Part shown: positions 1 to 4,764 of the stretch, piece after piece
Layout of the letters: every line of letters starts with the position of its first letter
How positions within the stretch are numbered: position 1 is the stretch's first letter
NCBI GenBank assembly: GCA_965651595.1
Contig: CBFGTA010000109.1
Span: 1-6,938, forward strand
Direction of reading: 5' to 3'
Origin: CBFGTA01 sp965651595
Lineage (GTDB): Bacteria; Actinomycetota; Actinomycetes; S36-B12; UBA10799
Length of the DNA: 6,938 nucleotides
Notes under the pieces: model-generated
Seen by the model: only the letters and a program-made list of their open reading frames with translations
The model's database searches: none
What the model was told of the DNA's origin: nothing
Translations under genes and position numbers: made by a program

Positions 1-28
1 TGGTAGGCGGGGAGGTGATAGTGGTCAT
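1..28 (-). CDS. pstA: PstA, phosphate ABC transporter permease (first nine codons only)
   Basis: The last four bases of pstC read ATGA, so an ATG at 28-26 overlaps the pstC stop at 27-25. From it the frame reads M-T-T-I-T-S-P-P-T and runs off the window edge. A good ribosome binding site, GGGAGGT at 41-35, sits inside the end of pstC six bases before this ATG. Identity as PstA, the second membrane subunit of the phosphate importer, is inferred from position: pstA follows pstC in nearly all pst operons and the overlap implies translational coupling. The visible residues are a non-diagnostic cytoplasmic N-terminus. A pstB ATPase gene would be expected after it. Confidence 0.72.
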
Positions 29-969
29 TCGTAGACCTCCCGGAATCGGCGCACGAGCCGAATGCTGATCATGTTCATGATCAGCGTCATGACGAACAGC
101 AACGATCCGACGGCAAAGATGGTTTGGTAGCCGAGCGAGCCAGTCGGCTGGTCGCCGGAACCGGCTTGGGCAATGAACGAGGTCATTGTCTGCATGCCTT
201 CCAGTACGTTCAGCGACAAGGCTGGCTGAAGCCCGGCCGCAATCGCCACGATCATGGTCTCCCCGATGGCGCGCGAGATTGCGAGCACGAACGCTGCAAC
301 GATTCCCGAAAGTGCGGCCGGAACCACTACTCGGACTGCAACTTGTCGCTTGGTGGAGCCGAGGGCGTAGGCACCTTCGCGTAGCGAACGGGGAACGGCT
401 GACATGGCATCTTCTGACAGAGAAGCCACAATGGGGATGATCATGATTCCCATGACGAGGCCTGCAGACAGAGCGTTGAACACCTGAATGTCCGGCCAAA
501 TCTGCTTGAGGACGACTTGAGTGACGAACTCGAGGGCGAAAAATCCGAACACGACGGTGGGGATCCCGGCCAAGAGTTCGAGAGCGGGCTTGATCGTCTT
601 GCGAACCCTAGGCCGGGCGTACTCCGATAAGTAGATCGCCGATGCCAACCCGAGAGGAAGTGCCACCAGGCAGGCAATCGCTGTGATTATCAGCGTGCCC
701 GACACGAGCGGCAGGACACCGTACTGGGGGTGGGCAAATAGTGGAGTCCAGACGGTGCCGAACAGGAAGTCCCAGATGGGAACGTTCTGGAAGAACCCGA
801 TGGTCGGTAGCGCCAACGACCAGATGATCCCAATAGTAGTAAGGATTGAGACGAATGCCGCCATCCGTAATAGAACACGAATGACGGCCTCGCCGTAGCG
901 AGGCCGAGACCGCCGCAGCGACACAGCAGAGTCGGCGGCGGCCTCGGGGGACTTGGTGGTCACAGACAC
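25..969 (-). CDS. pstC: PstC, phosphate ABC transporter permease subunit
   Basis: This is a 314-residue inner-membrane protein of the PstC family, one of two permeases forming the channel for phosphate delivered by PstS. About six hydrophobic segments are visible, near residues 30-55, 88-114, 131-154, 165-185, 217-245 and 283-305. The family motif GIPTVVFG lies at 135-142. The EAA-type loop that docks on the PstB ATPase begins at E198-G-A and continues with G204, ending near P217. SRAIGETMIV at 232-241 is also typical. Length fits the family. The GTG at 969 is chosen as start, with a GAGGAG at 988-983. Its 13-base spacing is long, so a GTG two codons later is possible. The gene lies 39 bp after pstS and overlaps pstA by four bases. 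Confidence 0.95.
   Translation of the reverse strand: MSVTTKSPEAAADSAVSLRRSRPRYGEAVIRVLLRMAAFVSILTTIGIIWSLALPTIGFFQNVPIWDFLFGTVWTPLFAHPQYGVLPLVSGTLIITAIACLVALPLGLASAIYLSEYARPRVRKTIKPALELLAGIPTVVFGFFALEFVTQVVLKQIWPDIQVFNALSAGLVMGIMIIPIVASLSEDAMSAVPRSLREGAYALGSTKRQVAVRVVVPAALSGIVAAFVLAISRAIGETMIVAIAAGLQPALSLNVLEGMQTMTSFIAQAGSGDQPTGSLGYQTIFAVGSLLFVMTLIMNMISIRLVRRFREVYE
35..41 (-). promoter_or_regulatory. Ribosome binding site of pstA, inside the pstC end
   Basis: The minus strand reads GGGAGGT, then a six-base spacer, then the ATG at 28. This strong Shine-Dalgarno match supports a new gene starting at the ATGA overlap, although only 28 bases of it are in the window. Confidence 0.7.
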
Positions 970-1008
970 GTTGAAACGTCCACTCCTCGTTGTCGTAACT
1001 CGGGGTAG

Positions 1009-1962
1009 TTAGCCTGCGGCCGACACGCCAGCTGCTGCTTGGGCAGCTGCCCATTGAGCCGCGAGCTCGGCAGACTGTTCGGGGCTGAGCGGAATGAACA
1101 GCGAGGCTGAAGCGATCTCGCCGTCGTTGGCCACGATGTAGTCCAGGAACTCCAGCAGTGCCGGATTAGTGGTCAGCTTCGACGTGGCCGCATAGATGAA
1201 CAGCGGCCGAGCCAGGGGCGAGTACGAGTCGTCCTGGACGGTTTCGGGCGACGGAGTTACACAGCCGTCACCATTGTCGACCTCAACGACTCGCAGGCGG
1301 TCACTGTTCTCTTCGTAGTAGGTGTAGCCGAAGTAGCCCAGGCCTCCACGCGAACCCGAGACACCCTGGACAATCTGATTGTCGTCCTCACTGGCGGTGT
1401 AGTCGGGGCGGCTAGCGCCTTCTTCACCATTGATTTCTTCGGTGAAGTAGTCGAACGTTCCCGAGTCGGTGCCGGGTCCGAATAGCTGCAAAGGAACGTC
1501 AGGGAACGACTTGTCAACCTGGTTCCAGTTGCTGACCTTCGATCCCGGCTCCCAAATCTTCGATAGTTGTTCGGTCGTCAAGCAGCGGGCCCAGTCGTTG
1601 TCGTTGTTGACGACAATCGCGATCGCGTCGTTAGCGACGACCATCTTCTCCCAGGTCACGCCGTTCTGCTCGCAGACCGCGATCTCCGAGTCCTTGATCT
1701 CACGAGAGGCGTCGCTGATGTCGGTTTCACCGCGACAGAACTTCTCGAATCCGCCGCCGGTACCCGAAGTGCCCACGGTGACATTGATATCCGGGTTCTG
1801 CGCCCGGAACATCTCTGCCGCAGCAGACGTGAAGGGTGCGACGGTCGAGGATCCGTCAGCGCGAACCGATCCGGCGTTGCCGCCGCCCGAGCCGCAGGCG
1901 GCGAGCGCCAATGTGCCAGCAGCGACTACTGCCGATATTCCGATGATGCGGGTGTTCTTCAC
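1009..1962 (-). CDS. pstS: PstS, phosphate-binding lipoprotein of the Pst importer
   Basis: This 317-residue extracytoplasmic solute-binding protein captures inorganic phosphate and hands it to PstC/PstA. Residues 1-22 form a lipoprotein signal peptide with Lys/Arg near the N-terminus, a hydrophobic stretch and lipobox L20-A-A-C23. C23 should be lipidated and anchor the protein to the membrane. Phosphate-binding hallmarks are DGSSTVAP at 36-43, GTSGTGGGF at 64-72, DISDASR at 81-87 and GPGTDSGTF at 162-170. YSPLARPLFIY at 247-257 is a conserved C-terminal block. The mature part has four cysteines (76, 97, 127, 234), an even number compatible with two disulfides, though pairing is unknown. The GTG start has an AGAAGGAGG ribosome binding site four bases upstream. 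It is the first gene of the pst unit, behind two PHO boxes. Confidence 0.97.
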   Translation of the reverse strand: MKNTRIIGISAVVAAGTLALAACGSGGGNAGSVRADGSSTVAPFTSAAAEMFRAQNPDINVTVGTSGTGGGFEKFCRGETDISDASREIKDSEIAVCEQNGVTWEKMVVANDAIAIVVNNDNDWARCLTTEQLSKIWEPGSKVSNWNQVDKSFPDVPLQLFGPGTDSGTFDYFTEEINGEEGASRPDYTASEDDNQIVQGVSGSRGGLGYFGYTYYEENSDRLRVVEVDNGDGCVTPSPETVQDDSYSPLARPLFIYAATSKLTTNPALLEFLDYIVANDGEIASASLFIPLSPEQSAELAAQWAAAQAAAGVSAAG

Positions 1963-1966
1963 CCTG

Positions 1967-1975
1967 CCTCCTTCT
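1967..1975 (-). promoter_or_regulatory. Strong ribosome binding site of pstS
   Basis: The minus strand reads AGAAGGAGG four bases before the GTG at 1962. It is the strongest Shine-Dalgarno match in the window and fixes the pstS start. It also fits a binding protein that must be made in excess over the membrane subunits. Confidence 0.85.
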
Positions 1976-2037
1976 GGTGGTGTGGCTGTGCATCGTGCGC
2001 CTCGACGCTAAGGTCCTCAGGTATCGATCGGACCCTT

Positions 2038-2059
2038 CCCGCATGAACGGCAAGTGAAC
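2038..2059 (-). promoter_or_regulatory. PHO box 2: second 11-bp repeat pair, proximal to pstS
   Basis: The minus strand carries GTTCACTTGCC (2059-2049) joined directly to GTTCATGCGGG (2048-2038), two 11-bp units sharing GTTCA. It lies 62 bp downstream of the start of box 1, close to six helical turns, so both sites would face the same side of the DNA. Its edge is 75 bp from the pstS start codon, which suits a site next to the -35 region. Confidence 0.8.
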
Positions 2060-2070
2060 CTCCCCTTGCC
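2049..2070. repeat. Inverted repeat overlapping PHO box 2
   Basis: On the plus strand, GGCAAG (2049-2054) and CTTGCC (2065-2070) are perfect 6-bp inverted arms around ten bases. One arm lies inside the first unit of PHO box 2. It could be a second operator or chance; the arms are short. Confidence 0.4.
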
Positions 2071-2077
2071 TATCGGA

Positions 2078-2121
2078 GCCAAACGAACAAGTATTTGCCG
2101 GAAAGTGAACAGGGGGTAAAC
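2078..2121 (-). promoter_or_regulatory. PHO box 1: phased 11-bp PhoP-type repeats
   Basis: On the minus strand, GTTTACCCCCT (2121-2111) is followed without a gap by GTTCACTTTCC (2110-2100). Continuing in the same 11-bp phase come GGCAAATACTT (2099-2089), a poor match, and GTTCGTTTGGC (2088-2078), a fair match. In Streptomyces, PhoP binds adjacent 11-bp direct repeats beginning G-T/G-T-C-A-C. The first two units form a clear pair and the other two could be an extended, weaker part of the site. Assignment to a PhoP/RegX3-type response regulator is inferred from motif, phasing and position upstream of pstS. Confidence 0.82.
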
Positions 2122-2210
2122 GCGGTGAGGTGAAGGTCACGCAACCGGACTGCCACGCGACCCATCAGTGCAGTCAAGATCCCTGATCCACGTAGCCGTA
2201 GGCCGACTGG

Positions 2211-3140
2211 TCACGCGGCAAATGGGTCGCCGTCGTGCCGTTCGATGGCCACGACCACAGGAGACCTCTGGGGCCGAATCTGGCGATGGATGACGATCAT
2301 TCCCCCAGGTTCCAAGACCGGATTGAGACGCTTCTTGGGAATGTCGAGCGATTCCCCAATCACAGCGAGCATGTCGGGCAGCACAGGTCGATGGCCACAG
2401 ATCGCGGTCGGAACGTCGGACGTGGCGATATGGCGCAGCAGGCGAAACGGTCGAGGTTTTCCGGCAGCGAAACCTTCTTCACTCAGTCGCCGTTCGAGGT
2501 CGATGGTGAGGCGGTGACTGTTCGCGTAGGGCCTGAGTGTGTCGACACAACGCTTCGAGTCCGATGAATACAGGGCCTCGATTCCATAGGCGTCGAGTAG
2601 TTTGGCGAGTTCGATGGCGTGCTGTTTGCCGGCCGCTGCCAAGGGCCGCAAGGAGTCCGTCTTACCGCTCCACGAACTGCGCCGCCGCGCCTGAGTGTGG
2701 CGCACGATGATCAGGGGAACCGTGGGTGGCAACCCAGTTGCCTCAGTGATCAGGGGGAAGTCGTGCTCGTAAGTCAGCAGTTTGCGGGCGTCGGTCGGCG
2801 TCTGCCAAGTAATCTTGTCGACTTCGCGATTAGGGGAGAATCCTGGCCCTCCCTTGCGGACGGACGCCGCCCAATAGCGGACCGACTTTGGGCGCCCGTC
2901 CACCTGGTAGTGCTGTTCGGTCAGTGGTGCCCCGAGGACGACGTCTGTGCCGGTTTCTTCGACGGTTTCGCGCCGAGCCGCAACCGCCGGATGCTCATCG
3001 CGTTCCAGCTTGCCTTTGGGTAGGGACCAGTCGCGATGGCGGTGGCGATGGACCAGCAGCACGCACGGCTTCGTCTTGCCCTCCTTCCGGATCACGACGG
3101 TGCCGGCCGCGCGGATTGTCGCCGTTGACGACTTGCCCAC
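2211..3140 (-). CDS. mutT1: MutT1-like Nudix hydrolase fused to a histidine phosphatase domain
   Basis: This 309-residue protein has two domains. The N-terminal Nudix domain (about 8-138) carries the Nudix box at 43-65: G43, E49, R57-E58, E61-E62 and G64, with the metal-binding glutamates present. The usual hydrophobic positions 59 and 65 are threonine. The C-terminal histidine-phosphatase (SixA/PhoE-like) domain (about 142-290) has R147-H148-T149, R197 in SDSKRC, SEEGF at 220-224 and a second histidine at G249-H250. The order matches mycobacterial MutT1, where the Nudix part cleaves 8-oxo-(d)GTP and diadenosine polyphosphates and the phosphatase part removes further phosphate. The substrate here is not proven. 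The GTG at 3140 is preferred because GGAAGAAGGGG ends five bases before it and the conserved fold starts right after. The gene starts 91 bp beyond the CYTH-CHAD stop. Confidence 0.88.
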   Translation of the reverse strand: MGKSSTATIRAAGTVVIRKEGKTKPCVLLVHRHRHRDWSLPKGKLERDEHPAVAARRETVEETGTDVVLGAPLTEQHYQVDGRPKSVRYWAASVRKGGPGFSPNREVDKITWQTPTDARKLLTYEHDFPLITEATGLPPTVPLIIVRHTQARRRSSWSGKTDSLRPLAAAGKQHAIELAKLLDAYGIEALYSSDSKRCVDTLRPYANSHRLTIDLERRLSEEGFAAGKPRPFRLLRHIATSDVPTAICGHRPVLPDMLAVIGESLDIPKKRLNPVLEPGGMIVIHRQIRPQRSPVVVAIERHDGDPFAA

Positions 3141-3145
3141 TGGAA

Positions 3146-3156
3146 CCCCTTCTTCC
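3146..3156 (-). promoter_or_regulatory. Ribosome binding site that fixes the Nudix gene start
   Basis: The minus strand reads GGAAGAAGGGG, five bases before the GTG at 3140. The same frame is open upstream to an ATG at 3335, but using that would add 65 low-complexity residues and overlap the end of the CYTH-CHAD gene. This site therefore decides the start. Confidence 0.7.
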
Positions 3157-3206
3157 TGCTTAGCGGTCTTTCGGTGGATCTCGTTGGCCGGTCGACGCAA
3201 ACCGAA

Positions 3207-3234
3207 GCGGCAGTGCCCTAGCGGCAGTGCCCTA
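3207..3234. repeat. Perfect 14-bp tandem duplication over the CYTH-CHAD stop codon
   Basis: The plus strand carries GCGGCAGTGCCCTA at 3207-3220 and again at 3221-3234, head to tail with no mismatch. On the coding strand each copy begins with TAG, and the first of these is the stop codon of the CYTH-CHAD gene. The second TAG is 14 bases later, in another frame. It looks like a recent slippage duplication in the 91-bp spacer before the Nudix gene. Confidence 0.9.
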
Positions 3235-4764
3235 ATTGTCAGTGAGCTGGTCGAACCAGTTGGCGTAGGTGCGTTGAACCCGCGGCCACAGTGCCTGGAA
3301 CTCGAGGCGGCAGTGCAGCTCCTCTTCGAATTCATGTTCGTGCAGTAGCCCGAGGGCGAAGCCGCTGTGACCGTCCATCGTCAGGTTGGCCGCCATGTCG
3401 CGCAGCACATCCTGGGCGATACAGGCGTCCTGATGCTCGCCGAGAATCTCCGTGACCTGCGCCAACGCGGTGGCGATCTTCTTGGCGCTCGTCCCGAACA
3501 CTGGCACCAAAGCCTCGGCGGTGTAGCGAGCGCGTTTCGCAGCGATGCGGGCGTCATGCCACGGTTGAGCTGGCCCCTCCAACTCGATCGACTGAACCCG
3601 CTTGGCGAGCTTCTTGTACGTTGCGTTGAGTAGCTCCGGAAGGACGTCGGAACACGCCCGGTCGGCGGCAGCGGTGACGGGCGGGTCAGCGCTGGCCGCG
3701 ACGAGCTGCTCGACTAATTGCAGGTGCCGGTCGGAGCTCAAGGAACTGATAGCTTCGGTCCTGGCAGCGGCCAACCGCTCCCGCAGATGGCTATCGATCA
3801 CGGCTTGGACGCGCTGGGCGTCTTCGGGGGACAAGGCCTCGCTGCTGCGCATCAGCCTCTCGAGGAGGACCTCGGTGTCCCGGGCCTGGCCGAGTTCGCT
3901 GGCGGCGCGACCGAGTTCGGTGCGCAGGCTGGCACTGAACTCCGGCGCTAGCAGAGGCTCAAATGCCTTGAGGCCGCTGCGCAGGCGGCGGGCGGCCACC
4001 CGCATCTGGTGTACCGAGTCGGGAAGGTCGAATCGAACCCGAACATCCTGGCTGATGAAGGCCCGGGCCTGGCGGCGGAGGAAAGCAACGATCGCGGTGA
4101 CGGCAGGGTCATCCGGCCCGGCCGCCACTGGTGGCAGAACGTCGGCCGGGCGTCGGGCACGTGGTCCCAAGGCGCTGGCCGCTTTGCTAGCCTGCACCGG
4201 TTGCCCGCCAGCGGCATGGAGCGCTTCAGCCACTGCGGCAATCGGGGCACCGTCGAACAGGGCTTCGATCTCAAGTTCTCGAAACTGTTCGACCATGGTG
4301 TCTTGGTGCCACACGGCAACCGTGTCGTCGACGAGCTCGGCGAAGGCGATGCCGTCGGAATCATAAAGAACGTACGGGACGCGTTCAGTCCGTAGCTCGA
4401 CGACCGGTACGAGCGTCTCGCCGCGGCTGACCGGAAGCACGCCGCGGGCGAGCTCGCCGGGGACGCCATCGGTGCTACTGCCGAGGGGTCGGCGAATCTC
4501 GTCTCGAACAGACCCATCTTCACCGGGGACCGGAAGCTTCAGATGCCATCCCGCGTCGTTGCCGCCCTCACGGCGTCGCAGAGTGATGCCCCAGCGGAAC
4601 AGGCGCAGATCGGCCGTGTCGTAGTACACCGCGTGCATCGACCGCGTCACTTGGCGACGGGCTCGCGCCACGCCGGTTTCAGGGGAAACTATGTCGGGTA
4701 ACTCGAACAAACCCGGCACACGCAGCTTTAGCTCCACTTCGCGTACGGCTGCTCCTGCGTTCAT
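3232..4764 (-). CDS. CYTH-CHAD protein, probable polyphosphate-binding tripolyphosphatase
   Basis: This 510-residue protein joins a CYTH domain (about 5-200) to a CHAD domain (about 215-505). The CYTH signature ExExK is E9, E11, K13. Further tunnel residues are in YYDT (47-50), LRRR (62-65), K76, E143, ELEIE (163-167) and SK at 193-194, so it looks catalytically intact. CYTH enzymes cleave triphosphates, and E. coli YgiF, with the same architecture, is a tripolyphosphatase. The CHAD domain is a helical polyphosphate binder; H252xxRVxxRRxRS and H403xxRIxxKRxRY supply its basic surface, with LGEHQDA at 441-447. The ATG at 4764 overlaps the ppk stop as ATGA with no clear ribosome binding site, implying coupled translation. 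I recall a Streptomyces homologue between ppk and pst called PptA, but did not verify it. Confidence 0.93.
   Translation of the reverse strand: MNAGAAVREVELKLRVPGLFELPDIVSPETGVARARRQVTRSMHAVYYDTADLRLFRWGITLRRREGGNDAGWHLKLPVPGEDGSVRDEIRRPLGSSTDGVPGELARGVLPVSRGETLVPVVELRTERVPYVLYDSDGIAFAELVDDTVAVWHQDTMVEQFRELEIEALFDGAPIAAVAEALHAAGGQPVQASKAASALGPRARRPADVLPPVAAGPDDPAVTAIVAFLRRQARAFISQDVRVRFDLPDSVHQMRVAARRLRSGLKAFEPLLAPEFSASLRTELGRAASELGQARDTEVLLERLMRSSEALSPEDAQRVQAVIDSHLRERLAAARTEAISSLSSDRHLQLVEQLVAASADPPVTAAADRACSDVLPELLNATYKKLAKRVQSIELEGPAQPWHDARIAAKRARYTAEALVPVFGTSAKKIATALAQVTEILGEHQDACIAQDVLRDMAANLTMDGHSGFALGLLHEHEFEEELHCRLEFQALWPRVQRTYANWFDQLTDN

Larger units (their letters stand above)
1963..2210 (-). 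promoter_or_regulatory. pstS promoter and regulatory region
   Basis: This 248-bp gap between the Nudix gene stop and pstS is the longest non-coding stretch in the window. Its middle holds two sets of 11-bp PHO-box repeats, and its pstS end holds the ribosome binding site. The leader between PHO box 2 and pstS (2037-1963) should contain the transcription start. TAGCGT at 2010-2005 and GATACC at 2025-2020 are weak -10 candidates, and neither is convincing. The Nudix-proximal part (2210-2141) shows no hairpin followed by a T-run, so no intrinsic terminator is called. No open frame here looks like a gene. Confidence 0.8.

Noticed and set aside
970..1008. Possible attenuating hairpin between pstS and pstC
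   Set aside because: The only inverted arms seen are three bases (GTT/AAC) and too weak to call.
1469..2046. Plus-strand open frames antisense to pstS and reaching into its promoter
   Set aside because: They overlap pstS, an unmistakable gene, and the PHO-box region, and they show no protein motif.
2141..2210. Possible terminator after the Nudix gene
   Set aside because: Only short direct repeats (for example GTAGCCGTAG-like) were found; there is no stem of useful length followed by a T-run on the minus strand.
3141..3335. Upstream extension of the Nudix protein to an ATG at 3335
   Set aside because: The extra 65 residues are not domain-like and would overlap the end of the CYTH-CHAD gene. 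The GTG at 3140 has a good ribosome binding site.
3602..4366. Plus-strand open frame of 254 codons opposite the CYTH-CHAD gene
   Set aside because: The translation is rich in Ser, Arg and Ala with no motif, the usual look of an antisense shadow of a high-GC gene.
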